Shown: positions 1 to 11,529 of the stretch, in pieces
Layout: the number at the start of each line of letters is the position of its first letter
Position numbering within the stretch: the first letter of the stretch is position 1
NCBI GenBank assembly: GCA_032718475.1
Contig: JAUCBJ010009037.1
Coordinates: forward strand, 1-64,000
Direction of reading: 5' to 3'
From: Nemertoderma westbladi
Lineage: Eukaryota; Xenacoelomorpha; Nemertodermatida; Nemertodermatidae
DNA length: 64,000 nucleotides
Program-made: the position numbers and the translations under genes
Notes under the pieces: model-generated
Databases searched by the model: none
Told to the model about the DNA's origin: nothing
What the model saw: the letters and a program-made list of their open reading frames with translations, nothing else

Positions 1-422
1 TGGGGGGTTACTCTGGCTTAACGGCACAAGAAGAAACTTTACTTCCTGGTTATAAGTTTCAGTAGATACGGCAGCAGTAGCCCATTAATAATTCCAATTC
101 GCGAAAAAAGTAAATTATCTATAATTATCTTTATTACATTGAGTATAAAATGTGCAGCTGAGAGAATAATATATTCTGAAATTACAATTATTACAAAAAA
201 GATAGTTAATAAATATTACAGCTATCTATTTATAAATATAGTTTAAAATAAAAATATTGAGATTAGTTTATATATTTTAACTTCATGTTGCACTGAGGAT
301 AGGAGATTGAGTTTAATGAGTTAGCGAAAATTAACGTAGACGAAAGCACTTTGAATTTAGTTTCGAAAAGGTCAATCATTAATCACAATCCGTTACATAT
401 AATAAACAAAATATTGCGATAA
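1..422. other. Downstream flank of the TCP11L1-like gene
   Basis: AT-rich sequence with no credible coding potential. It lies 3' of the minus-strand TCP11L1-like stop codon, so part is probably its 3' UTR. A minus-strand AATAAA (TTTATT on the plus strand, about 130-135) is a candidate polyadenylation signal. Confidence 0.4.
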
Positions 423-3400
423 TTATTTCTTCTGACGCAGATCGTTGATTATCCCGTCGTAGTATGGAGCGAAGACGGCTTTGTTGAAGGAGACGACTTT
501 AATGAGAATCTTCGCTATCTCCTTGAGCTCATCCTTGACTGGGGCCAACCCATTCGGCATCGGTACCTCGTACTTGGGAGCCTGTGACGTCAGCGCTCCC
601 AGCAGGAAGTCGCGCCCGCGCTGTCCGATAACCTTCCGGACGGGATGCGCGTCGGAGCCCAGGGTTTCTATCTTTAGTTTGATGTCCCGGAGTTTCTGCT
701 CGGGTAGATGGCCGAACCCGTGCGACTCCAGACAGCTCTGGGTCTCCTTGATGACCTCTTCGGCGACGTTCTTGAGGACCTCCTCGCTCGGGTGGATCTG
801 GTTTTCCAACAGAACGGACATCGAATTCTTGAGTTTCGTTATAAATTCAGGGAAACCTGAAACAATGGGAGATTATTATTATTAATTATATTATATTGCA
901 GCAACAAAAAGAATATTAAAGAAACGGCTAACAAGTCGGGACATTTGGCACGTTTTTGTCTAAAACGCTCATATCTTCCGATCTGTTTACTCATTTGTTT
1001 AATATGAGTTCTCATTTTGTCCAGAATTTATTGGGCTATGTTTCAGTCATAGTTTTCGTATTGATTTTAAACATATTTCGAATTGTTAGGGTCGATTTTG
1101 TCGACAGAGGTCAAACATGCCAATTCTCCCAAAACGTGGGGACATTTGGCAGAGAGGACAGGGATATTTGGCACCCTACTTTAAACGCTGTTATATATAC
1201 ATTTACAGCCTAATTTGCAAATATTTATCCTATATCCTATAGTAACTATCAGCTGACAAGCCCCATTTACATATTCTGTTAATCTTCTCTAAGTTTAACT
1301 TCAAGATTTACTTTTTGCGTAATTCAAGGAATTCCCCGGGCCGTTGATGGCTCCTTTCCATTGTTGTTTGCTGGAGGGTAGGGGTGGTAGGCATATGCGG
1401 GGAGTGTTCAAGGACTGGTATATGGGGAATGGTCATTGTCAACTGGATTCTGATTAAATTCGTAGCAACAATGATAATAATATTCAAGTAGAACTATAGC
1501 AATTAAACAATGCAGTGCAATACTAAGAAACTCATTGAAATATAAAAATCTTCAGTGCACTAATAAGAGGCTCATTGAAATCTAGCCAATTATCCCACCC
1601 AACATGGTACCCCGGTACCGGTAGATGTAGGCCTACCAGTTTGAGGATTTTTTTAGACAGTTTGAAAGTTAGAAGGTTTTACAGTAATAATTCGTTTGAG
1701 GAAGTACCAGTAGTCTAGGCACAAGAGTGGTGGCACGAAATGAGGCTCTTAAATCAAAGTAATTTTTAGAAAACCGAAAAGTCTGAAAATGTTGGTTAGG
1801 CCTACCACAATAATAAATCAATAATTAACCAGTCTAATGATCAAGCTGTCAGCCAATTACTGAACAGCGAACAGTATCTGTAGAGACTAACTGTAATCAT
1901 TACATTGAAATTCCAAATATCCCTAGCATACAAATGCCAAATGTCCCAAATTGGGGAACTTTGATAAATATAAAAATAAATATAAAACATTATTGTAACG
2001 ACATATTCTGTCAACTTGTACATAATACCAAATAGTCGACGATCATTTTCATATATCCAAAAGTACCAGTGATGCTACTTATGAAAGGGGGTTTCCTGGA
2101 ATACAAAAAATAAAAATTACCGTTTTGATTGGAAATTTACAAAATGTTATCCAGAGAATTGCCAGTTGCATTAAATATCATAATTTTTTCAGTTTCCATA
2201 TTCATATACAGTATTATAAGTTGAGTAAAATAGTTGTTACAATCCACATTCAGGAAATCACTCAAAAGGCAGGCATGCCAAATCTCCCCACGTGCCAAAT
2301 CTCCCTGGTCTCCCCTATTCTATACGATGCGTTTGGGATATTGAGAAGAAAATGATTTTTATAAATTCTTTCTAAATTCCGTAAAGTGGATAAAAAAACA
2401 AGAAGATTTCTTCTTATTGGTTTATTAAAATTAAATTTCTACAAACCTGGCTGGATTGAAACTGGAAAGTAAATTTGAAACTTATGTAGTGCAACTAGAC
2501 TATTGGTGCACCTAGAAGTTTTTGTAGGACTTGTCCGATAGGACAAGTCATGCAGTTTGTACAGCAAAAAGTGGCGGAACTGAAACTAACCAGTAATGGC
2601 TCCACCGACACTGTTGAATGTGATGATAAGAACGCACGCGGTGTGAATAGCGACGGAGAAACGGCAACTGAGTTTCTTCAGCCGCGCCTCGTCCAGAGAC
2701 AGAGTTTCCGGGAAGATGCGGTCAATCTCCCACGAGAAAATCTGTAGGAATCCGGCGTTGAGTACCTGTTCGACGCGGGCAGTTGATCGGTCATCCATCG
2801 CCTCGTAGACGGACCGCAACCACTCGATACTGAACCGCAACGCCGTCGCAGTTGACCCCTCCGAATCCACAACCAGTTTAAACTTCCCGCGCTCGTATTC
2901 AATCGCCTCGTTCTGTAGGTGCGGTTTCAGCTGCTGCAGATGGAAGTTGGCCATATCGACCTTCATAACCTCTAAAACTTCGAACATTTTCTTAAACAGA
3001 TCCACCATGTCTTTAATTCCTTTTAGTTCCTCTACCATTGGGTCCCGTGCCGGCGCGCAGATCTTCGATATAACGCCGATAACGAAATCCGCGCGAGCCC
3101 GGATGTCCAGAGCCCCGTTGGCCGCCTCCTGCTGTATCTGCGACAGATCGAGGTGCGACTCGATCTGTTTGGCCATCGGCGTAGTCTGCGAGACCAGTAG
3201 CTCTAGTAGGAAGGCTTTAATCTCCCCGAGCAGCTGAACTGCGTACTCGTAATCCGGTGGGTTCGCGTTGAGTCGGTCCCGGAATGAGTCCCAAAATGCA
3301 CGATGCAGCGTCTCCTTAACCTGTCGTTCCAACGGGTTGCTTATAGGCGACGCACTCTCTGTGGGTATCTGAAAGTTGTCCTGCATGATCAGTTCGTGAG

Positions 3401-3704
3401 CCAGGACGAGGTTGTGTAAACCGTTTTGGGCCGCTATTAGACTCTCTACGTCCACGCTACCAGGGGGAGAAAGTCCGAATGGGGGCGGGGGCGATCTACC
3501 TATGTTGGCGGCCGGGGAATACCTCGCCGGGCGGGCGGGGGACGTTGGAATACCACGGGCCACCTCCGGCTGCAGGGTGCCTTTAACCGCCCCACCGTTC
3601 TTCCTCGGGCTCGCGGTTTTCTTGGATCTATCCGGAGATATTTCTTTATTCTTAGACGATTTACCAGGTGACCCGTTATTTTTTGATGCAGAGTTCGACG
3701 CCAT
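423..3704 (-). CDS. TCP11L1: TCP11-family protein (T-complex 11-like 1), two coding exons
   Basis: Exon 1 is 3704..2591 and exon 2 is 856..423, both minus strand. Exon 1 ends with a phase-1 GTTAGT donor and exon 2 follows a TTTCAG acceptor; joining them keeps frame and gives about 515 residues, close to vertebrate TCP11L1 (about 510). Residues 1 to about 95 are a Ser/Pro/Lys-rich disordered tail. The rest is the helical Tcp11 domain, with hallmark stretches such as GALDIRARADFVIG, CAPARDP and VMKVDMANF in exon 1 and FNKAVFAPYYD near the C terminus. I chose the ATG at 3704 (MASNSASK; A at -3 and G at +4) over an in-frame Met farther upstream that lies in low-complexity, non-conserved sequence. 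The family is linked to PKA/sperm signalling (TCP11) and cytoskeletal or stress roles; the function here is inferred from family only. Vertebrate orthologues have many more introns. Confidence 0.9.
930..2320. mobile_element. Fold-back type non-autonomous element in the TCP11L1-like intron
   Basis: Inside the intron (857-2590), GGGACATTTGGCA-like units occur at about 937, 1137 and 1163 (the last as GGGATATTTGGCA). Their reverse complements (TGCCAAATGTCCC, GCCAAATCTCCC) occur at about 1911-1952 and 2275-2310. This gives opposed arms built of repeated 13-15 bp units around an AT-rich centre. Ends and TSD cannot be fixed. No ORF in it looks coding. Confidence 0.5.
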
Positions 3705-3894
3705 TATGAATGTGAAAAGTTGAATAATGAAAAGGGGCGAGGCGGTATGATACCACAGTACTGCAGTACCAGGATAATGCAGTACAGCAGTAATCAGTAA
3801 TGGCAATGGATACTGGGATAAGGTAGCTGGATAGGCCTACTGGACCAGTGGACCGCTGGATACTACAGTCAGTAGGTCCCTAGTGGAATCCTTA

Positions 3895-3990
3895 CAAAAA
3901 GCGCGCCGGATAACGCGCCAGATATTATGAAAATCGCGCCGCGCCTAGTAATATTGGAAATCGCGCCGCGCCAACACTCTGAACTCTATA
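3895..3990. repeat. GCGCGCC-rich subterminal cluster, left
   Basis: Repeated GCGCGCC/CGCGCCGCGCC words in otherwise AT-rich DNA, matching the cluster at 5,990-6,135 at the opposite end of the same candidate element. Subterminal clusters of this kind are often transposase-binding sites; that role is inferred. Confidence 0.45.
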
Positions 3991-4167
3991 AATTGATGTG
4001 CGCCAGAAAAAATGTAGCATACAAATTAAAATACATTCGGCGCCAGTTAAGAATATATGCACGCCAGGAAATAATTTTGTTTTGAGCTCACTTAACATGC
4101 CACATACTGTATGATACAACAATTAGGCCATCAGCACACAATAATGTTCAGGATTTATTAAGTATTA

Positions 4168-4640
4168 ATGTATTGCCGTCTTGGCACTTGGCATCAGTCG
4201 AAAATGTATCACCGTGATTGGGCCATACTAGCAATAAACTTTGTTTGTATATTAATTGGGATTTATGTTCTGGAACCGATCACACAGACCATTGGAGTTA
4301 TTCAAGGTGACATGCTACTGAGCTATACCCTCTCATATTCATCTTGTTTGTTTCCGACCTCCCTGCAGTTATTATAGCAACTGGATGCCTTATATTCATG
4401 TATGCCGACGATCTAGTTATTTGTAGAAATTCCATTGCGCAAGTTCAGATTGGACTCGATGCATTACTTGACTACTGCAGAGACCACGACCTAACAGTCA
4501 ATAGCTCAAAAATAAAAGTTGTTAAATTCAGACGTGGAGGTCGCTTATCACGGGACGATGTTCTGCATTACGATGGACAACTGTTATTTCATTATTTTAT
4601 AACTCGATGCAATCTATTTACTTATTTATTTTACTTTTAT
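4168..4640 (+). pseudogene. Decayed LINE reverse transcriptase fragment
   Basis: One frame carries an RT motif (IGVIQGDM, about 4,290). A second frame from 4,344 continues with the catalytic FMYADDLVI and downstream palm/thumb-like residues (LTVNSSKIKVVKF). The frame change between them and the absence of upstream or downstream domains show a short dead copy. Clade not determined. Confidence 0.75.
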
Positions 4641-4780
4641 CAGGTCACATTTTAGCGAGCAATTTTAACATAATTTTAGTAATCGCATTAATTCCAATAT
4701 GTTTGGTTAATATAATTAAATTCGAAAGTATTGATGTATTTCTCAAGTAGAGTTCAGAATAACAAAGAATTACACTGCTA

Positions 4781-5215
4781 GAATGTAGTAAATGCATTAA
4801 ACACATTAAATAAAAAATCAATCCTAAGATAAGATAATTATTGACAATTACATACTGTATTTACACGAATTACAAACCTACCTCTACCCCCCCCCCCCCC
4901 CCTCCCTTAAGTGATAGAAGAATGTAGAAAATGCATTATATAACACATAAAAAAATCAATCCTAAGATAAGAGAATTATTGACAATTATTACATACTGTA
5001 TTTACACGAATTACAAACCTACCTCTATCCCCCCCCCCCCCCCCCCCCCTCCCTTAAGTGATAGAAGAATGTAGAAAATGCATTATAACACATAAAAAAA
5101 TCAATCATAAGATAAGAGAATCATTGACAATTACACTGTATTTTAAAAAATTACAATCCTGACTCTACTACCCCCCCCCCCCCCCCCCCCCCTCCACACC
5201 CCTTGGCCTTCCATT
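4781..5215. repeat. Three tandem ~145-bp units each ending in a poly-C run
   Basis: Three imperfect copies begin with AGAATGTAGAAAATGCATTA, continue through AAAATCAATCCTAAGATAAGA and CGAATTACAA, and end in C runs at 4,887-4,902 (16 nt), 5,029-5,049 (21 nt) and 5,171-5,192 (22 nt) followed by a TCC-type break. Confidence 0.8.
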
Positions 5216-5370
5216 TATTAAACTGCTAATGGTATAGTGCAAGTAGAGTAGGACTACATCATTCTTAAAGTGAAATAAAAATCGTTATAACAGAAAGCCC
5301 CCCCCCCCCCCCCCCCCCCCCCCCTCAAACCACACAATTTTAAATTTAAAAGCCTCTATAAAATCAACAC

Positions 5371-5536
5371 CAGGGATGGCATAACGAAACGAAACAAAAG
5401 AAAAAAACGAAACTTATATTATTTTGTTTCGTTATTTGCTTGTGTTTTTATTTCGTTTGGCATTTTTACCTTACATTATTTTTTCGTTTCATTATTAGCA
5501 ACTATGCTTTGTTTCGTTTTCGTTATGCCATCCCTG
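5371..5536. mobile_element. hAT-type MITE with perfect 8-bp TSD
   Basis: 166 bp bounded by inverted CAGGGATGGCATAACGAAA ends, palindromic and rich in GAAAC/GTTTC, with no coding capacity. The flanks repeat ATCAAC AC (ATCAACAC, 5,363-5,370 and 5,537-5,544). CAGGG ends and an 8-bp TSD are characteristic of the hAT superfamily. Confidence 0.9.
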
Positions 5537-5989
5537 ATCAACACTACACCCCCCCCCCCCCCCCCCCACCCCAATTCAATCCTCTTTCCCTATTACAAAT
5601 AGGCGTAGATTAATAATAGGCAAAATTTGCATAGAATTTAAGTCTAAGTTGATTCAGTATTACTATTCAATGACGAATTTAATCAAATAAATATTTAGTA
5701 CTGCAAACTGCCTACTGCAAACTGCAACTTCATTAAGGCTGTACTGCTGTAGTGTAAGGTCAGATCAGAAGATAACGGTACCGGTACAGTACCATACACA
5801 GCACACATACAGGTACGCGGTACCGGGTAGTTGATTGCAGCTGCAGGCAGACTGGTTGGTCAGCTGGTACCGGTATCTAGGATTTACATAGCGACGGGGT
5901 ATCTATGTAAAATTATAAATGCTGATAGGGTGACTGTATGGGATGTATGTAGGGATAGGTGGAGCGGTGGAGGTGGCCCGGCATGAAAT

Positions 5990-6135
5990 ATTTGTAGCGC
6001 GCCAATGAATAATTTTTGCGCGCCAGCGCGCCAATGCATAATTTTTGCGCGCCAGCGCGCCAAAGCTTGGCGCGTTTTATGAAAACGCGCCAAATTTGCG
6101 CGCCAGGCTTTTCAATGCGCGCCGGATAAATCCGG
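5990..6135. repeat. GCGCGCC palindrome cluster, right
   Basis: Repeated GCGCGCCA(A) words separated by ATGAATAATTTTT-type spacers, plus the palindrome TCCGGCGC/GCGCCGGA. It mirrors 3,895-3,990 and sits just inside the right end of the candidate element. Confidence 0.5.
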
Positions 6136-6339
6136 CGCACCCTGTAAGGATTCCAGTGTGACAGTAGGTCAGGTCATGCAGGTGCCAGGAGCAGGAGGGG
6201 TGTTTGAAAGAAGTGGAATGGACAATTTACAGACAGACCTATCACGGGCGAATTGCGTCACACAGCATCTCCACCCTTTTATTTTCAGATTTGTTGTCTA
6301 CCTTTTTCAAATTTGAAAAAGGTGGACAAGGTTGAGAAA

Positions 6340-6625
6340 AACAGGCAATGAATTGACCAATCAGATTGATTTAGACATTATAGCAGCAGGCATTATAGTT
6401 ATTATTTATTATCCCATAACTTAATGTAACCAACCGAGGTTGTCCAAGTAGTTTAATAATATGGGATGAGCCACGAAGACTGTACTGAGCCTTAGCATCA
6501 ATATTTAAACGTTTATAAACTGTATAACGCATTACAGTATAACGTTAATTATAATAACTACTGTATATATTGTACGGTATGGTAAATACTGTATAATATG
6601 CTTTATTTACCGTTTGTCCCCCCTG
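6340..6625. repeat. Dispersed repeat, copy 1
   Basis: About 285 bp (AGGCAATGAATTGACCAATC to TATGCTTTATTTACCG) recur at 11,118-11,450 with moderate divergence. Both copies sit beside a TTTTTCAAA/TTTGAAAAAGGTGGAC palindrome, so they may be internal parts of one non-autonomous element. Confidence 0.6.
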
Positions 6626-6639
6626 ATAACAATTGCATG

Positions 6640-6960
6640 TTATTTTAACGTTTATATCACATTTTTATTGAACATGGCAAACGTTTGAAAAAACGTTTGC
6701 GACACGTCCAGAAATAGGTAATTTTCATGTTATTTTGTCCAAGCGGGTGGCATGTAATAAACGTTTAGAAGTAAACGTGTAAATAGCATGAAACAAACGT
6801 TACCCAATCGCCGGTTCTTTATGACGTTTGAATTAAACGTGTGTCTAGCATGTGTAACTAACGTGAATCATGCGTCGGTTCTTTCGAAATTGCTTGGAAA
6901 TATACGTTTTTTTAATGCAAAGAAAACGTTTGTTTTAAACGTTGTAAATCGTTATTCTCT
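6640..6960. repeat. AACGTTT/CATGTTA-rich segment
   Basis: AACGTTT, AAACGTT and CATGTT-type words recur at short intervals. A similar composition recurs at 10,130-10,430. Nothing coding. It probably belongs with the neighbouring dispersed repeat. Confidence 0.4.
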
Positions 6961-6993
6961 ACACTAATTTGGTCATCCATTGATTCGACCACC

Positions 6994-7233
6994 GGGGGGT
7001 AACTGGACGCAAATCTCATCTTGGCGAATTAATATCCCGCCTCAATGTTAAATTCTCAATTACGGGAAGGAACAGGTTACAGTGGCACATTATTTTAACC
7101 AAAACAATAAACTAAGCACAATAGATTAGGTTACAGTTTTATTTTTGAGAGAAATCATCTGTTGTTTGCGTCGAATTTCCCCTGGAGAGGGATGAATTTT
7201 TATTGCGTCCAGTTCCCCCCCCCCCCCCCCCCC
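6994..7233. mobile_element. MITE with poly-G/poly-C ends, copy 1
   Basis: 240 bp with inverted ends GGGGGGTAACTGGACGCAA and TTGCGTCCAGTTCCCCCC (C run 7,215-7,233). The core contains GGAACAGGTTACAGTGGCAC and AACCAAAACAATAAAC. Full or partial copies lie near 31,410, 32,520-32,670, 33,040-33,080 with 36,615-36,650, 41,364, 47,900 and 52,025, which identifies a repeated family. Confidence 0.65.
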
Positions 7234-7368
7234 ACCCACCCACCCCGGGGCAATACATTGTAAAATAGACAACAATTAACATTTACGATAAAACAAATTA
7301 CAATTAAAACAACAATGTTGGGACGTCACGGGGAGTTTTCAGTTACATTGATCATTCAGTTTCAGCCG

Positions 7369-7868
7369 CATCGATATCACTGAATCCGGAGTCCGTTCCG
7401 CCAAGGATCCGTCGATATCACTGAATCCGGAGTCCGTTCCGCCAAGGATCCGTCGATATCACTGAATCCGGAGTCCGTTCCACCAAGGATCCGTCGATAT
7501 CACTGAATCCGGAGTCCGTTCCGTCAAGGATCCGTCGATATCACTGAATCCGGAGTCCGTTCCGCCAAGGATCCGTCGATATCACTGAATCCAGAGTCCG
7601 TTCCGTCAAGGATCCGTCGATATCACTGAATCCGGAGGTCCGTTCCGCCAAGGATCCGTCGATATCACTGAATCCGGAGTCCGTTCCGCCAAGGATCCGT
7701 CGATATCACTGAATCCGGAGTCCGTTCCGCCAAGGATCTGTCGATATCACTGAATCCGGAGTCCGTTCCACCAAGGATCCGTCGATATCACTGAATCCGG
7801 AGTCCGTTCCACCAAGGATCCGTCGATATCACTGAATCCGGAGTCCGTTCCACCAAGGATATCCGTCG
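7369..7868. repeat. 41-bp minisatellite, 12 copies
   Basis: Twelve head-to-tail units of TCGATATCACTGAATCCGGA plus GTCCGTTCCGCCAAGGATCCG. Differences are few (GCC/ACC/GTC after TTCC, one extra G in unit 7), indicating recent or homogenised expansion. No spacers separate the units, so it is not CRISPR-like. Confidence 0.95.
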
Positions 7869-8044
7869 CTAGCAAAGTGGAATAACTTTCCCGTTTCTTG
7901 GATCTGGAAAATTAATTTATTTATGTGTTAAAAAAATATAAGGCTCGGACTACGATTATATTAGACTAAGACTTCATCATCTACAATAAATTATCTACTA
8001 GATGTAAACCTAAATAAAAATAATTGGGGAATTGTTGAGTGGCT

Positions 8045-8510
8045 GTCGCTGTGACATAGCGTTGGGTGGCCAGCGATGGGTGGCCAGCGTTGGGTGACTG
8101 TGACACAGCGTTGAGTGGCTGTGACATAGCGTTGGGTGGCTGTGGCATAGCGTTGAGTGGGTATGACATAGCATTGAGCAGCTGTGACATAGCATTGAGC
8201 GCCTGTGACATAGCATTGAGTGGTTGTGACATTGCATTGAGTGGCTGTGACATGGCATTGAGCGCCTGTGAGATAGTGTTGAGTGGCTGTGACATAGCGT
8301 TGAGTGTCTGTGACATGGCTTTGAGTGGCTGTGACATAGCATTGAGCGGCTGTGACATAGCATTGAGCGGCTGTGACATAGCATTGAGTGGTTGTGACAT
8401 TGCATTGAGTGGCTGTGACATGGCATTGAGCGCCTGTGAGATAGCGTTGAGTGGCTGTGACATAGCATTGAGTGGTTGTAACATAGCTTTGAGTGGCTGT
8501 GACTTCTGTC
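8045..8510. repeat. 21-bp minisatellite, about 22 copies
   Basis: Unit TGTGACATAGCGTTGAGTGGC with scattered substitutions. Because 21 is divisible by three, long open frames occur on both strands (heptads such as GCDIALS on plus, MSQPLNA on minus). I see no start context, conserved domain or splice structure and treat these frames as by-products of the repeat. Confidence 0.9.
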
Positions 8511-8569
8511 TCGCCCAACTTGTCTCTGCTTCCAAAAGTATAAAAAAGCGTCTCGATATATAAAACATC

Positions 8570-10100
8570 GAGACTGGAAAATATTTCGAGAAAATATCGC
8601 CATGGGATATATAGTGGTAGCTTGGTGAAAGGGTTTGGTTAGGTAAGTCTAGAGTTTAGTGTTGTCTTAGAATAGGGTTAGGTTGTAGATAGAGGGAGAG
8701 GCGGTATCACAACTCACCTCTGAGTATCAATGATCAACGTATTGTTAGTTGTCTGGGAATCAGTGTGAGTATCGTATTGGAAACATGATTGGATTCATTG
8801 TCGCTCATATATTCCACCTAAAATGATAATAATATATATACATATAGCATTGGAGCAATTAGATCAACGTGCACAAGTCACCACAACCCATCACAGACTG
8901 TTTCACATTTCCACTGCACTGGGGACTGGTTTATAAAGAGGAAATGAGTAAAAAATAAAGCAAACATTTACTTACCTACCATAGATAGCCAGAGTAAGGC
9001 ATGTTTTATTTTAAATTACAGTTTAAGCATATGCACGATCTGACGATTTATAAACGGCCCAAAGTACCAAGTGGGCCTAACCTAACAGCAAGGCCTAGTA
9101 CAGTAGTAGTAAGTAAAATAATAACCTCATCGCCAGAATCTGATGCGTATCTTTAGCTGGCTGCCTGGGACCGCATGCTGGCATGTCTAATTTACTTCCG
9201 ACCGCCGGCGCTTTTTCCCTCTATTTGATCCAAATAGATTACAGGATTAGGATTTTAATCACTTGAATCACTGAAATAACGATGTGTAAGAAGCCTATTC
9301 AAGTTCAATACAAACCTGTTAAGTGAAGAACCTTCGCATTAAATGTGGGCCAACTTGACAGTTGACAGAAGATCTGGATTCGAAAATTCTTTCCAACGTA
9401 CAGCTGTACCGGTAGTAGGCCGGCATTTCGAGGAGGCCATAATATTTTTCCAGTCAGCCAGTCTGCCAGTGCAGCCCTTGCCGCTTGCCTGTTGTTTCGA
9501 CCAACCAGCGCCAGGAAGACAGAGCCCAATCTAAACTGTCGTCGTCATCGAATTACTGTCAGACTGTCACTGCACTGCCTGACTGCATTACATACAGACA
9601 TATTACTGTATTCTGGTATTACAATACAATTAGGCTAGGCTGCTAGGCCTATATAATGTACATAAATAATATATAATGTATATGACATATATTGTATATT
9701 ACAGTATTACTGTATTATGTATTATATATGTTATGTAGGCCTATATAACATATAATGTATAATATAAAAAGATTTATCAGTTTATATGACAGTCAGGCAG
9801 TATGAAGCTTAATTAAAAATAACTTAAACAGTTAATATAGGCATACGGCAGTAAACAAACATATGGCAGTATCAGAGTATGGTCAACCCTATTGCAGCAC
9901 TTAAACCAGTAAACAGCTGGCCTACACACTGCCTACCTGCAGCACTACTGTCAAGCTCTCAGAATGTGGCTGAGTGGGTGCTGGTAGGCTGGGGCAGGCA
10001 GTGGAGTGTCTACTGACTGACTGATGTACTGCAGTACTGCATGCACTGCTGCATGATTTATAGGCCTATAAACGAATTTGGCGGTAAATTTTAGGCGGTT
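8570..10100. other. Gene-free AT-rich stretch
   Basis: No convincing coding region, RNA gene or bounded repeat. About 9,640-9,770 is TATAATGTATATGACATATA-like low-complexity DNA with TAGGCCTATA palindromes. Confidence 0.5.
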
Positions 10101-10129
10101 TATTCAAACAGCCTTAAGACATATTGGCA

Positions 10130-10430
10130 ATGATGTGCAGGACGTTTGTTCAACACGACAAAGTAGCATTTAACAAACAGCTGGAATAAACATGTATGAT
10201 TTATGTTACACAATAACGTGTAAAACAAATGTTAAATAATTACATGATAAAACATGTTACATTTAGGTATCATAAAAACGTGATCAACAAATGTTTGATT
10301 ATAACATGATTGGATATTATGTTATTTAGATGTTAAAATAACATGTTGATTAAAACAAGTTTAGAAAAAAAACATGTCAACATGATTCAAGCATATAAAC
10401 AAACGTTTGGTATAATAGCGTGTAGCGTGT
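10130..10430. repeat. AACATGTT/AACGTTT-rich segment, second copy
   Basis: Dense AACATGT, AACGTG and AAACGTT words as at 6,640-6,960, ending near TGTCTGGTTAGCAGGGCC. Non-coding. Confidence 0.4.
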
Positions 10431-10445
10431 CTGGTTAGCAGGGCC

Positions 10446-11495
10446 GTGATCTGTTATTAAACGACCGAGCGTAGCGAGGGAGGTAAATAAGTCAGATCGA
10501 AGCGCGAAAAGGTAAATAAAGTATTTTATTTAATTGTACAATATGCCCCATACAATATGTTAGTTTTATTGTTAAAATCATGATGATTATTATTTTTATA
10601 ATTACTGTACTTTATTAGAAGAAATTGCTTAATAAATAATTTTGTCGATATTGCACCGCAGTTGCTCAGCAACCTGCAGGCCATTTATTCTATTTCATAC
10701 ATACAGTACTGTACTGAACACACAAAATTTTTAGACATTATTATTCATTTATTTGTTTGACGAGTATTAATAGTTTGATGTTATTTTACTATTGCGTAGC
10801 TACTCATTAAATAAACAACATATTCCAGAATATTATATTACAGTAGGCTTACAGCAGTAGTTGACTAATTGAAGAGTGAAGACCATTACTTTCTTGATAC
10901 TTAAAAGACACTGATCTATAAAGCGAGACGTGTTCTTTCATCGAGGATAGTCGTCACAACATATAATCAATATTAATAATTATCAACAAATAATATGAAT
11001 AACACGTACAGTAGCGGTGAAATATTAGACCCTTAATTTAAAGGGGTTGACAAGTTTGAAATAATGTATGAAGCGTACTACGTCACACTACGTTGTACTA
11101 CGCTACGTAGACTGGGTTGAGATAGAACAGGCAATGAATTGACCAATCAGATTGATTTGCACATTATAGCAGCTCTGTCCACGTTTTTCAAAAAATTTCA
11201 GAAGGTTTTTATGGATTATTATTGTTATTATTATCCCATACTTACTGTGACCAACCGAAGTTGTCGAAATAGGTCTAGTTCAATAAAATGGGGCGAGTCC
11301 CGGGCGAGTCACGAAGTCTGTGAGCTGAGCCTTAGCATCAATATTGGAACGTCAATATTCTAACTCATTACAGTATAAAGTTAATTATAATAACTACCTA
11401 TTGTACTGAGAGGGAAATTTAATATGCTTTATTTAACGTTCATCCCGAGATCTGTTATTAAACGACCGAGCGCAGCGAGGGAGGTAAATAAGTCC
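10446..11495. repeat. Region flanked by direct copies of a ~43-bp motif
   Basis: GATCTGTTATTAAACGACCG followed by AGCGTAGCGAGGGAGGTAAA occurs at about 10,448 and again at about 11,451, 1.0 kb apart in the same orientation. A fragment with the same CGAGCG-TAG-CGAG flavour appears near 46,550. The segment between includes the second dispersed repeat. The two motif copies could be ends of a duplicated unit; class unknown. Confidence 0.4.
11118..11450. repeat. Dispersed repeat, copy 2
   Basis: Second copy of the 6,340-6,625 repeat (CAGGCAATGAATTGACCAAT onward), preceded by a GTTGAGA link and followed by TATGCTTTATTTAACGTT. No coding capacity. Confidence 0.6.
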
Positions 11496-11529
11496 CTGTA
11501 TTTTGGGAGTGGCGGTCCGAAACCCGGGT

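Larger units (their letters stand above)
3884..6155. mobile_element. Candidate 2.3-kb TIR element (GGAATCCTTACA ends)
   Basis: The left end reads TGGAATCCTTACA followed by GCGCGCCGGAT. The right end, reverse complemented, reads TGGAATCCTTACAGGG followed by TGCGCCGGAT. AGT abuts both ends if the element starts GGAATCC, giving a possible 3-bp TSD. It encloses a LINE fragment, poly-C repeats and a hAT MITE, so most of its bulk is later insertions. No transposase is visible. Confidence 0.45.

Noticed and set aside
3705-3806. Upstream in-frame Met of the TCP11L1-like gene
   Set aside because: The extension is low-complexity with poor start context; the Met at 3,704 has a good context and fits the family length.
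7369-7868. CRISPR-like array
   Set aside because: Units are contiguous with no unique spacers, and the genome is eukaryotic.
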